Origin: Yersinia kristensenii
Lineage (GTDB): Bacteria; Pseudomonadota; Gammaproteobacteria; Enterobacterales; Enterobacteriaceae
Assembly: GCF_900460525.1 (NCBI RefSeq)
Contig: NZ_UHIY01000001.1
Location: forward strand, 2,852,001 to 2,916,000
Direction: 5' to 3'
DNA: 64,000 nt
In this document: piece by piece, positions 27,831-37,376 of the stretch
Position numbering within the stretch: the stretch's first letter is position 1
Layout: each line of letters begins with the position of its first letter
Position numbers and translations under genes: made by a program
The notes under the pieces: model-generated
Databases searched by the model: none
What the model saw: only the letters and a program-made list of their open reading frames with translations
What the model was told of the DNA's origin: nothing

Positions 27831-30203
27831 TTATTTCTTCTTCTGACTATTTAGTGTGTTACTATTGAAAATAAGTGTAGTAGTCATAACGATAATTACG
27901 CATAAAATAAAAGTAATAAATGAACCTGTCGCATAAACATAAGATAACCCTTTAATTACACTATATTGTGCCAGCCAATTATGCAATAACATAAAACCGA
28001 GAGGGAGTGATATTATTACTGCTATGACGATAGGTATAATGTTCTGCTGTATAAAGAAAATAATATGTGTATAAATTGATCCGCCAATAGACTCCATTAT
28101 TGCTAGTGTTTTTTCGAGCCGTTTGCTCTCTGAGGTGCTGATTATTATTGTGCTTATTAGTACTAATATGACTGTAAATAATGTTACCGTGTTGATCGTA
28201 TTATACATAAGTATATTATTACTGAAATATTCTTGGTGTAAGTTGCTGACTGATTTTATATGCTCAGTATTAACGTGATAGCGTTTTAATATTTTCTCTA
28301 TTTTCCCGATGTCTTGAATTTTTTCAAGTTTGACAGCGCCATAGCGTTGGGAATTGTTTTGAATGAAAATAAGTAAGGGGGGCGCTGTCTCCTCTCTATC
28401 TGCCAGATAAAAGTCATCGATCACATTCAGTACCCTAACTGATTGTTGCGAGTTATTTTCATTAATATAAAAAACGGTATTCAGTATATGGTCATAGGAC
28501 TGTTGTCCCATTAATGTCATAAACGATTTCGTGGCAATTGCATGGTAAATGTTGCTATTATCACTGGGTAATAATGGGCTTTTGTCCCCCGCTAGAATAT
28601 TTACTCCCCAAGTATTAATAAAATGCTCATTTACCTTTAGGATGTTAACTGTGGCTAGTTTGTCTTTTTCTTGCTGATTACTATGGAATACAGAAGTATT
28701 CTGCCGAGACATGTCAAATGGCCGCCAGTTACTCAGCGAGATACTATTAACTCCAGCTGCATTCCTTAATTCATTTTGTAAATTGTTTATTGCGGTTTTT
28801 GATTTTAATTCGTCACTTAGTATAAATGTTATTACATTTTCTTTTTTATAACCAAAATTGTAATCTTTCATAAAATGCATCTGTGTCATTATACCCGCCC
28901 ACAGGTATATGATGATACCTGCAATAATGATCTGCATGCAGAACATAATACGAGTCATATAGTGTGACTGAGATGATTGTACAGCAATGCTGTGGCTATA
29001 GGTATTATTAGGCAAAGTAAGCGTCAGTAAAAAGAGGTAGTGGGCGAGTAAAATAGCTGCGTAAGTTAGCGCCGTAGTAATAGATAACGCGGTTGAGAAG
29101 TCATAACTGCCATGAGTAAAGATAAGCTCTCTGGCACTGTCGGAAAATTGCACGAGTGACATCAAAATAAAAAGAGCAACTAACAGTACAAATGCAGTTT
29201 GGAATGTAGCAATAAAAAATGCTTCTGTGATTAGCTGGTAACGGGACGCGCCAACGGCTTTTTTTATATAGAAACTGTTTCTCTTCTTTGTATTTATCAC
29301 ATTGTTAATATTGAAGAAATTCATTGTCGTAGCAAAAAAAACAAATACACCTGAGGCGTATAAAATATTTAAGTATGAGCTTGAAACTACAGTGCTAATT
29401 TCATCAGGTAATGCATTGTCATAATGGATATCAGCAATATTACGTGCTGAAAGCTGAATGAATTCTTCTGGACTAAAAGGGGCTCCTGGAAGCTGTGGTG
29501 CGTGCTGAATAACGTGAGAATTTAGTTGCTCGGAGGTGGGGCTGATCCCAGATTTCATCGTGATAAAAGCGTAGGCATGGGTATCATACCAATCATGTCT
29601 TTTATCATGGTAGCCATCTAATATTTCAGGAGCGAATGCGATAACTGCAGTCGTTTTAAAACGGCTGGATGGATTAAATTCAACAACATCTTTAATAAGA
29701 AATTGGCCTTTATCACCTAACGTTATGACATGCCCTTGAGGGTTATCCAGATGAAGATATTGTCGGTTAAACTCAGGGGTAATGATAATTTCATTCTGTG
29801 CCAGATAGAGGTTTTTTTGTTGATAGGGATTTAATGTGTTAAAAAAATCGGTGCTAATTGCATAGATATCAATATTTGAATACGTCTTATCATTGACATG
29901 TAGGTTGGTAAAAATACGTGCGATGTAATCAATCTTCTTGATATCTTTATCATTTCTTAATACGGAAATAAGTGGGAATGGAACTTGTGCTGACTTCACT
30001 TCATCGCCGTTAGGTAGATTAAATGATGTTTCTATCCGATATATATCTTTATAGTTACTATTATGTTTCTCAATACGAGAGTCTGTTAAATAAAGAAGCA
30101 ATACAAAAAATAGTGAGATCAATCCTATAGCCGTTATTAGTATTGCTAACAGGCTTGATACTGGGCTTAGCTTCAGATCATTAAAAAATTCACTTGTTAG
30201 CAT
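27831..30203 (-). CDS. darB: Darobactin exporter permease DarB (double FtsX/MacB type)
   Basis: A 790-residue inner-membrane protein with two repeats of the MacB/FtsX design. The first helix is at about 16-40 (SSLLAILITAIGLISLFFVL), followed by a periplasmic domain to about 275. Three helices then lie near 280-405, the second half starts with a helix near 425-445, a second periplasmic domain runs to about 665, and three final helices follow. Cytoplasmic loops with KKAVGASRYQLITEAF and LAIMESIGGSIYTHIIFF are the FtsX coupling motifs that contact the ATPase. It fits the DarB position directly after darA. A GGAAAG-type site precedes its ATG. Its text is strongly AT-biased. A role in self-protection by export is inferred. 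Confidence 0.9.
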   Translation of the reverse strand: MLTSEFFNDLKLSPVSSLLAILITAIGLISLFFVLLLYLTDSRIEKHNSNYKDIYRIETSFNLPNGDEVKSAQVPFPLISVLRNDKDIKKIDYIARIFTNLHVNDKTYSNIDIYAISTDFFNTLNPYQQKNLYLAQNEIIITPEFNRQYLHLDNPQGHVITLGDKGQFLIKDVVEFNPSSRFKTTAVIAFAPEILDGYHDKRHDWYDTHAYAFITMKSGISPTSEQLNSHVIQHAPQLPGAPFSPEEFIQLSARNIADIHYDNALPDEISTVVSSSYLNILYASGVFVFFATTMNFFNINNVINTKKRNSFYIKKAVGASRYQLITEAFFIATFQTAFVLLVALFILMSLVQFSDSARELIFTHGSYDFSTALSITTALTYAAILLAHYLFLLTLTLPNNTYSHSIAVQSSQSHYMTRIMFCMQIIIAGIIIYLWAGIMTQMHFMKDYNFGYKKENVITFILSDELKSKTAINNLQNELRNAAGVNSISLSNWRPFDMSRQNTSVFHSNQQEKDKLATVNILKVNEHFINTWGVNILAGDKSPLLPSDNSNIYHAIATKSFMTLMGQQSYDHILNTVFYINENNSQQSVRVLNVIDDFYLADREETAPPLLIFIQNNSQRYGAVKLEKIQDIGKIEKILKRYHVNTEHIKSVSNLHQEYFSNNILMYNTINTVTLFTVILVLISTIIISTSESKRLEKTLAIMESIGGSIYTHIIFFIQQNIIPIVIAVIISLPLGFMLLHNWLAQYSVIKGLSYVYATGSFITFILCVIIVMTTTLIFNSNTLNSQKKK

Positions 30204-30285
30204 GGAAAGTATCTCACTGATTTTAATAAAATAGAGTGGTGGTGTTATTTTTTTCTAAAATTAATCAAACGATAATGATCATTAT

Positions 30286-30315
30286 AATTAAGATGCTACT
30301 AATAGCATCTTAATT
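30286..30315 (-). promoter_or_regulatory. Perfect 13-bp stem-loop between darA and darB
   Basis: AATTAAGATGCTA (30286-30298), loop of four, TAGCATCTTAATT (30303-30315). It lies 30 bases after the darA stop in the 141-bp gap before darB. There is no T-run after it on the minus strand, so it looks like an RNA-stabilising or attenuating stem rather than a full terminator. It would allow more precursor than transporter/enzyme to be made. Confidence 0.7.
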
Positions 30316-30344
30316 TGTTTTAATTAAAAGTATCATTGTTTGAT

Positions 30345-30545
30345 TTATTGTTGTGTGAAACTTTTTGACCAATTCCAGGCGGTTATTTGGTTGTCGGCGT
30401 TGCTGCGTTTTAAATTTTCTATTTCATGGTCATTTATAGAAAATAAATTATTTTTAAATGATTGTTCTAACGACTCTAACTTAGTCTTTAATGCCATTAA
30501 ATGAGCATTATTTATTCTTTCATTTGATTGATTCGACGTAAACAT
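30345..30545 (-). CDS. darA: Darobactin A precursor peptide DarA
   Basis: A 66-residue ribosomal peptide precursor. Residues 1-56 form a charged, helical leader (MFTSNQSNERINNAHLMALK at the start). Residues 57-63 are W-N-W-S-K-S-F, encoded at 30357-30377, which is the exact core of darobactin A; a short tail T-Q-Q follows. The residues before the core (I-T-A) also match the Photorhabdus DarA context as I recall it. An excellent AAAAGGAGA site lies 5 bases before ATG 30545. Mature darobactin binds the BamA lateral gate and kills Gram-negative bacteria. The neighbouring radical SAM and exporter genes complete the known darABCDE set. Leader and tail must be removed by an unlinked protease; none is encoded here. 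Confidence 0.96.
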   Translation of the reverse strand: MFTSNQSNERINNAHLMALKTKLESLEQSFKNNLFSINDHEIENLKRSNADNQITAWNWSKSFTQQ

Positions 30546-30611
30546 ATGAATCTCCTTTTAAGTTTATTCCTTTTTTGTGCTGCTCAGCCTCAGTGAGTGT
30601 TGAGCTATTTA

Positions 30612-30640
30612 TTTGTAATTCTTTTCTCCGATTTTATCAA
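30612..30640 (-). promoter_or_regulatory. Candidate promoter of the dar operon
   Basis: On the minus strand TTGATA (30635-30640) and TACAAA (30612-30617) are separated by 17 bases, a reasonable sigma-70 pair ending about 65 bases before the darA start. The region is AT-rich, so chance matches are likely and other start points are possible. Confidence 0.35.
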
Positions 30641-30749
30641 TGTTTTTTTCATCATGCTTTTTATAATAATTTATTAATTATGTTATTAAACTAAAGGATT
30701 ATTACTTATTAGCGTAACGAGAGTAAGCTATATATCTTAAGTAAAATAA

Positions 30750-30769
30750 AAAGCTCCCGAAGGAGCTTT
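30750..30769 (-). terminator. Rho-independent terminator of the frmA-fghA unit
   Basis: AAAGCTCC-CGAA-GGAGCTTT is a perfect 8-bp stem; on the minus strand it is followed by TTTATTTT. It lies about 40 bases after the yeiG/fghA stop and insulates the dar operon from upstream transcription. Confidence 0.85.
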
Positions 30770-30807
30770 ACGTTTTCTATTATTGTTGATCGGCTGAGTG
30801 ATATCCG

Positions 30808-31650
30808 TTAGCGATGTAAGTATTCCGCATGGAAACGCAGATGATCTTCAATAAATGTCGCTATGGTGAAATAGCTATGATCATAACCCGGCTGAATACG
30901 CAGAGTCAGAGGCCAGTCACGCTGGCGTGCTAATTCGGCTAATTTTGCCGGTTGTAACTGATCGGCAAGGAATTGATCACCATCTCCCTGATCCACCAAC
31001 ATAGGCAACTGGTTTTTTGCATGTGTCAGTAAATGGCAGCTATCATATTGTAACCATTGACTTTCATCAGCACCCAGATAAGTACTAAAGGCTTTGCGGC
31101 CCCACGGAACCTGACACGGATTGACTATTGGCGCGAAAGCAGAAGCGGATTGATATTGCTGTGGATTGCGCAGTGCTAACATCAGCGCACCGTGGCCGCC
31201 CATGGAGTGACCGCAGATAGATTGACGTGCACTGACACTAAAGTGCTGACCAATCAATGCGGGCAACTCCTGGCTGATGTAATCATACATATGAAAATGT
31301 TCAGACCAGGGAGCTTGCGTTGCATTGAGGTAGAACCCCGCTCCCTGGCCTAAATCATAGCCATCATCATTAGGAACATCATCACCACGTGGGCTGGTAT
31401 CCGGCATGACCAGCACTAACCCTAATTCGGCCGCGATCCGCTGCGCGCCTGCTTTTAGAGTAAAGTTTTCATCATTACAGGTTAGCCCTGATAACCAGTA
31501 AAGCACTGGCGGCGGGTTATCATCCCGTGGTGGCGGCAGATAGATACTGAAAGTCATATTGCAATTCAGGCTGCTGGCGGCGTGGCGATAGCGCTGTTGC
31601 CATCCGCCAAACATCCGGTGCTCTTCGAGAAGTTCAAGTGACGTATTCAT
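30808..31650 (-). CDS. yeiG: S-formylglutathione hydrolase (YeiG/FghA)
   Basis: A 280-residue serine hydrolase of the esterase D family, aligning with E. coli YeiG (278 aa). It has [41 protein letters not shown], the nucleophile motif [15 protein letters not shown] with the catalytic Asp, and PGYDHSYF with the catalytic His. It hydrolyses S-formylglutathione to formate and glutathione, the second step of formaldehyde detoxification. It follows frmA by 11 bases, so the two enzymes are co-transcribed. The formate produced could feed the formate system further along this window, though that link is only conceptual. Confidence 0.93.
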   Translation of the reverse strand: MNTSLELLEEHRMFGGWQQRYRHAASSLNCNMTFSIYLPPPRDDNPPPVLYWLSGLTCNDENFTLKAGAQRIAAELGLVLVMPDTSPRGDDVPNDDGYDLGQGAGFYLNATQAPWSEHFHMYDYISQELPALIGQHFSVSARQSICGHSMGGHGALMLALRNPQQYQSASAFAPIVNPCQVPWGRKAFSTYLGADESQWLQYDSCHLLTHAKNQLPMLVDQGDGDQFLADQLQPAKLAELARQRDWPLTLRIQPGYDHSYFTIATFIEDHLRFHAEYLHR

Positions 31651-31661
31651 GCCTTCTTGCC

Positions 31662-32849
<1,188 letters not shown>

Positions 32850-32960
32850 TTATATAAATATATTCTTTATGTATCATATATGTTTCATGTAATCGTTCCC
32901 GATAACAGCAGACGATACTTGTATAAATTATGACTGGGAAAAGTGGTTCTGCCCGCTCAA

Positions 32961-33836
32961 TTACTGAGTTTCAATCTGTTCCATGATTAACTCTTTGAGG
33001 GCGCGAACATTGGGGCTAAAGGCATCTTTACGCCAAATAAGCCAGGTTGCAGTCTCGGCAATATCGGGTGGCAGGTGATGGACTTGTACCCGCTCATGGC
33101 CGGGTAGCAGAGCCAATACTGAATGCGGTATCAGCGCTAACCCCGCTCCGCTAGCCACACAAGCTAGCATGGCGTGGTAGGACTGGATCTCCATGATATG
33201 TCCGGGTAAACAGCCCGCCTGACGGAACCAACTTTCCAGCCGTAGCCGATATGAACAGCTGGGACGAAAGGCAAACAAAGTTTCATCCACGGCATCACGA
33301 GCTTGCAGAATCGGTCGGTGATCCAGACAGGAAATGATCACCAACTGCTCCTCGAAAGAGCGGCAGCCGTGCAGTTCATCATGCTGCACAGGGCCATCGA
33401 CCAATGCGGTCGCCAGTGTTCCGGCCCGGACTTGCTCAATGATTTCGCCGGAAGTCCCGGTGGTCAATGATAAAGAGACCTTGGGATAGCGCTGATGATA
33501 AGCCGCGAGCAGATTGGGCAGGCGAGTGGCCGCAGTACTTTCCATTGAACCGAGTGGGAAATTACCGGCAGGTTCACCCGCATGAGTAATGCTCATGGCC
33601 TCTTCGCTCAGCGCCAGAATTCGGTTGGCATAGCAAAGAAAATTGTGACCCATAGGCGAGAGGCGCAGGCGCTGCTTTTCACGGATAAACAGGTCTGCAC
33701 CCAACTCTATTTCAAGCTGGCGCAGGCGTGTCGTCAAATTTGAGGGGACGCGGTGCATCTGCTCCGCTGCTCGGGCAACGGAGCCCGTTTCCGCGACACA
33801 ACAAAACATGCGCAGTTGGGTCAGATCCATAAGCAT
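32961..33836 (-). CDS. LysR-family regulator, PtrR-like
   Basis: A 291-residue LysR regulator. The N-terminal winged helix reads DLTQLRMFCCVAETGSVARA and HRVPSNLTTRLRQLEIELG, followed by LFIREKQRLRLSPMGHNFL, all close to E. coli PtrR (YneJ). The effector domain contains GSMESTAATRLPNLLAAY and the late GxGLALIPHSVLALLPGH. It is divergent from the MFS gene 130 bases away and most likely controls that transporter. A second Met two codons inside (33830) matches the PtrR start better, so the N-terminus may be two residues shorter. Confidence 0.88.
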   Translation of the reverse strand: MLMDLTQLRMFCCVAETGSVARAAEQMHRVPSNLTTRLRQLEIELGADLFIREKQRLRLSPMGHNFLCYANRILALSEEAMSITHAGEPAGNFPLGSMESTAATRLPNLLAAYHQRYPKVSLSLTTGTSGEIIEQVRAGTLATALVDGPVQHDELHGCRSFEEQLVIISCLDHRPILQARDAVDETLFAFRPSCSYRLRLESWFRQAGCLPGHIMEIQSYHAMLACVASGAGLALIPHSVLALLPGHERVQVHHLPPDIAETATWLIWRKDAFSPNVRALKELIMEQIETQ

Positions 33837-33966
33837 TCTCTTTCCGTGATGAACTTAGTGAGTATTATTCATTTTTTGTGATTCTAATGCTCAGGCATGA
33901 TATTCGCAACTTTCTTTTAACAGACAGCCTGCGTAATGAGTTGGCAGAAATAGATAGGCGGGGCAG

Positions 33967-35139
33967 ATGGCATTAAGAATTGCATTGAGTGGCTTTCTGG
34001 CATTAGTGGTGGCGATGGGGATAGGGCGTTTTGCTTTCACTCCCCAAGTGCCATTGATGATAGCGGAGCATCAATTCACCCTGACCGGGGCAGGGCTGGT
34101 TGCGGCATTTAATTATCTGGGATATTTATTTGGCGCTTTTGATGCCATGCGGGCCAGCCGCCATGTTGAGCGCCGTTTATGGCTAGGGATATGGGGTGCA
34201 GCGGCGTTGACACTGCTATCCGCTGTTGTTGACGGGCCGTGGTGGCATGGCGTGGTACGTTTTGCTATTGGTTGGGCCAGTGGTTGGTCGATGGTGTTGG
34301 TTGCCGCCTGGACCAATGAACGCTTGGCACATTTTGGCCGCCCCGCGCTGAGTGCGGCTGTTTTTGCGGGGCCGGGGGCTGGCATATTCATCAGTGGTAT
34401 GTTGGCCGTGCTGATCCATAGCTATGGCTTATCGGCGGGAGAGGCCTGGTTGGTGTATGGTGTATTGGCGTTGATTATTATTGCTGCAATTAGTATTAAT
34501 TTACCGCGCAGTGGGGAATTGCATCGCCCTCATATTGCGGCTGTGCCACTGACTTTAACGCCAGCACTGAAACGATTGGTGTGGAGTTACAGTCTGGCAG
34601 GGTTTGGCTATATTTTACCGGCAACATTTTTATCGCAGATGGCAACCGCCCGCTTCCCTGATAGCCTATTTGCCCAGTTTGTCTGGCCTGTTTTCGGTGG
34701 TGCCGCTGTGATAGGTATTACCCTCGGTATTCTGACGCGCCATTGTTTGACATCACAAACACGGCTGGCATTAACACTGTGGGTTCAGGCCTTAGGAGTG
34801 CTGTGTGCAGAATGGGTACCGGGCGTGAGCGGGCTGGCATTAGGTGCATTATTAACCGGCGGGGGGTTTTTGAGTGTCGTCCAACTTTCTTTGCAACATG
34901 GTCGCGAATTGGCACCGGAACACACTCGGTATATGGCCGGTTTATTGACCACTGGTTATGCTATCGGGCAGTTGGTTGGCCCCATATTATCCGCGATTTC
35001 TACCGCATTGACCCACCGGTTGGAGCCAGCGTTATATGTAGCAATAGTGGCATTGATTATTGCCGGGGCTTTGGTGATTAAAACGCCAGCCCGTGCGCGG
35101 GAAGCTGTTGTCGAACCAGATGCAACTCTTTCATCATGA
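33967..35139 (+). CDS. YbfB/YjiJ-family MFS transporter
   Basis: A 390-residue MFS protein with about twelve hydrophobic segments. The family signature AMGIGRFAFTPQVPLM is near the N-terminus, and FNYLGYLFGAFDAM and FAGPGAGIFISGML are also typical of the YbfB/YjiJ group. Substrate unknown. It is divergent from the PtrR-like LysR gene, an arrangement that suggests a substrate-inducible exporter or importer. A GGCGGGGCAG stretch precedes ATG 33967. The gene pair interrupts the yeiG-folE neighbourhood found in E. coli. Confidence 0.85.
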   Translation: MALRIALSGFLALVVAMGIGRFAFTPQVPLMIAEHQFTLTGAGLVAAFNYLGYLFGAFDAMRASRHVERRLWLGIWGAAALTLLSAVVDGPWWHGVVRFAIGWASGWSMVLVAAWTNERLAHFGRPALSAAVFAGPGAGIFISGMLAVLIHSYGLSAGEAWLVYGVLALIIIAAISINLPRSGELHRPHIAAVPLTLTPALKRLVWSYSLAGFGYILPATFLSQMATARFPDSLFAQFVWPVFGGAAVIGITLGILTRHCLTSQTRLALTLWVQALGVLCAEWVPGVSGLALGALLTGGGFLSVVQLSLQHGRELAPEHTRYMAGLLTTGYAIGQLVGPILSAISTALTHRLEPALYVAIVALIIAGALVIKTPARAREAVVEPDATLSS

Positions 35140-35293
35140 TAAAAAGAACCGCGGCAGATGAATAACAATCATCGGATATCAAGAACAATCACTGGATAAT
35201 CATTTTGCTCTCAACTAAAGTGGGGAGCAAAATCTGAACGTGATCTACATCATGTTTATCTCGCTCAGATGTATATGCCTGTTGGAGAAAAGA

Positions 35294-35956
35294 ATGTCAT
35301 CGCTGAGTAAAGAAGCTGAGCTGGTTCATGAAGCACTGCTGGCCCGTGGTCTTGAAACCCCATTGCGCAAACAAGAATTAGATGCCGAAACGCGCAAGGC
35401 CCGGATTCAGGAACATATGGCGCAAGTTATGCAATTGCTGAATCTTGATTTGTCTGACGATAGCCTGGCCGATACGCCAAGACGTATTGCCAAGATGTAT
35501 GTTGATGAGATTTTCTCTGGACTGGATTACGAGAATTTCCCAAAAATCACACTGATCGAAAATAAAATGAAGGTTGATGAGATGGTGACGGTGCGTGATA
35601 TCACCCTGACCAGTACTTGTGAACATCATTTTGTGACTATCGATGGTAAAGCAATAGTGGCCTATATTCCGAAAGACAGTGTAATTGGCTTGTCTAAAAT
35701 CAACCGTATCGTGCAGTTTTTTGCCCAGCGGCCACAAGTGCAAGAGCGGCTAACGCAGCAAATTTTGTTGGCGTTACAGACCTTATTAGGGACAAATAAT
35801 GTCGCTGTTTCTATCGATGCGGTGCATTATTGCGTGAAAGCGCGTGGTATTCGCGATGCGACCAGTGCCACCACCACCACGTCATTGGGTGGGTTGTTCA
35901 AATCCAGTCAGAATACTCGCCAGGAATTCCTGCGTGCTGTTCGTCATAATAGCTAA
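35294..35956 (+). CDS. folE: GTP cyclohydrolase I
   Basis: A 220-residue enzyme, 222 in E. coli, almost co-linear with it: [27 protein letters not shown]. It has the zinc and catalytic residues in [10 protein letters not shown] and [19 protein letters not shown]. It makes dihydroneopterin triphosphate from GTP, the entry to folate synthesis, as a homodecamer. ATG 35294 is supported by homology and by TTGGAGAAAAGA upstream; an 18-codon extension of the frame is not used. It is followed 70 bases later by yeiB, as in E. coli. Confidence 0.96.
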   Translation: MSSLSKEAELVHEALLARGLETPLRKQELDAETRKARIQEHMAQVMQLLNLDLSDDSLADTPRRIAKMYVDEIFSGLDYENFPKITLIENKMKVDEMVTVRDITLTSTCEHHFVTIDGKAIVAYIPKDSVIGLSKINRIVQFFAQRPQVQERLTQQILLALQTLLGTNNVAVSIDAVHYCVKARGIRDATSATTTTSLGGLFKSSQNTRQEFLRAVRHNS

Positions 35957-36026
35957 TATCACCACGGCTAATTAGCCTTTTTGCCAAAGAGGGCATCATT
36001 GGGTGCCCCTATACAGGATGTCGGGT

Positions 36027-37193
36027 ATGCGTCAACGCATCGCAACGTTAGACAGCGCGCGAGGTCTGGCCATTCTTGGCATTCTTCTGCTCAATATTAG
36101 TGCTTTTGGCCTTCCCAAGGCTGCTTATCTTAATCCTGCTTATCTTGGTCTTCCCTCTGTGTCTGATAGCTGGACATGGGCCATTCTGGATATTATCGCG
36201 CAAGCAAAGTTCCTCTCTATTTTTGCCATTTTATTTGGTGCGGGCCTTGAGCTGCTGCTTAAGCGCGGTAAAGGTTGGATACGGGCGCGGCTTTCTCTCC
36301 TATTGTTATTAGGATTGATTCACGGCATTTTCTTCTGGGATGGCGATATTCTCTTAGCCTATGGTTTGATCGGCCTGGTGTGCTGGCGAATGATTCGCGA
36401 TGCCAAAGATGCGGCCAGTTTATTGCGTACCGGGGCGGTACTTTATTTGCTGGGGGTGGCGGTATTATTGCTGCTGAGTTTTGTCACCAGCGGGGAGCCG
36501 GGCCGCTTCTGGCTACCAGGGCCAGCAGATTTGCAATATGAACAATTCTGGAAATTACAGGGTGGGGCGGAGGCTTGGAAAAACCGGCTGGATCTGTTGT
36601 CATCCAATTTGATTGCTATCGGCGCGCAATATGGCTGGGAACTGGCAGGCTCAATGCTATTGGGGGCCGGGCTAATGCGTTGCGGTTGGCTACGTGGGGA
36701 ATTCAGTTTACGTCATTACCGGTTGTTGGCTGCCTGTTTGATACCGCTTTCATTAGTTATCCAAATACCGGGTGTGGCACTGCAATGGATGGTCGGATGG
36801 GATTTCCGTTGGGCCGGTTTTTTGCTACAAGTGCCGCGTGAGCTTGGCGCACCCTTACAGGCGGTAGGTTATCTGGCCTTGCTTTATGGTTTCTGGCCGA
36901 CATTAGTGGGTTGGCGAGTCAGCCATTGGCTGGCACAGGTTGGCCGTATGGCACTGAGCAATTATTTATTGCAGACATTGATATGCACTCTGATTTTCTA
37001 TCACTTCGGCCTCTATCAACAGTTAGATCGCCTACAATTGTTAGCTGTTGTTCCATTGGTCTGGTTATGTAATATCCTCTTCTCCTTGTTATGGCTGCAC
37101 TATTTCGCCCAAGGGCCAGTCGAATGGCTCTGGCGTAAATTGACCGCCTATGCTTGTGGTCAATCTTTACAGCCGCGTAACACCAAATCTTGA
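36027..37193 (+). CDS. yeiB: DUF418 inner-membrane protein YeiB
   Basis: A 388-residue polytopic membrane protein (E. coli YeiB 385). It has the DUF418 pattern: LDSARGLAILGILLLNISAF, FAILFGAGLELLLKRG and HGIFFWDGDILLAYGLIGL. Near the end are GRMALSNYLLQTLICTLIFY and GPVEWLWRKLT. Function unknown; the family may move small molecules. ATG 36027 has AGGA at 8 bases; GTG 36003 and ATG 36018 are possible but less conserved. It sits between folE and galS exactly as in E. coli. Confidence 0.9.
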   Translation: MRQRIATLDSARGLAILGILLLNISAFGLPKAAYLNPAYLGLPSVSDSWTWAILDIIAQAKFLSIFAILFGAGLELLLKRGKGWIRARLSLLLLLGLIHGIFFWDGDILLAYGLIGLVCWRMIRDAKDAASLLRTGAVLYLLGVAVLLLLSFVTSGEPGRFWLPGPADLQYEQFWKLQGGAEAWKNRLDLLSSNLIAIGAQYGWELAGSMLLGAGLMRCGWLRGEFSLRHYRLLAACLIPLSLVIQIPGVALQWMVGWDFRWAGFLLQVPRELGAPLQAVGYLALLYGFWPTLVGWRVSHWLAQVGRMALSNYLLQTLICTLIFYHFGLYQQLDRLQLLAVVPLVWLCNILFSLLWLHYFAQGPVEWLWRKLTAYACGQSLQPRNTKS

Positions 37194-37236
37194 ATGCGTC
37201 TAAAACAGGATAATGATTGAGCAGTTGCAAAATTGT

Positions 37237-37252
37237 ATGTAAACGTTTTCTT
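37237..37252. promoter_or_regulatory. Gal-type operator upstream of galS
   Basis: ATGTAAACGTTTTCTT matches the GalR/GalS consensus GTGNAANCGNTTNCAC in the central TGTAAAC/GTTTTC core. It lies 140 bases before galS and directly next to a CRP site, consistent with autoregulation. Confidence 0.7.
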
Positions 37253-37255
37253 TCT

Positions 37256-37271
37256 TGTGACGTATTTCACG
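37256..37271. promoter_or_regulatory. CRP site upstream of galS
   Basis: TGTGACGTATTTCACG fits TGTGA-N6-TCACA with one mismatch in the last base. Confidence 0.75.
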
Positions 37272-37376
37272 TGGCAATCTCAATAAACTGGGTAGGATAG
37301 ACCACCTGCCATGACAGGTTGTGCTCAACATATGCATGGCGACTTATTGATAAAATAAGACTCACAGGATAAGGCC

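Noticed and set aside
30546..30807. A toxin-antitoxin or immunity gene upstream of darA
   Set aside because: No open frame of credible length or ribosome site exists between darA and yeiG.
35170..35293. MetJ-like boxes before folE
   Set aside because: Only loose similarity to AGACGTCT was found; not enough to call.
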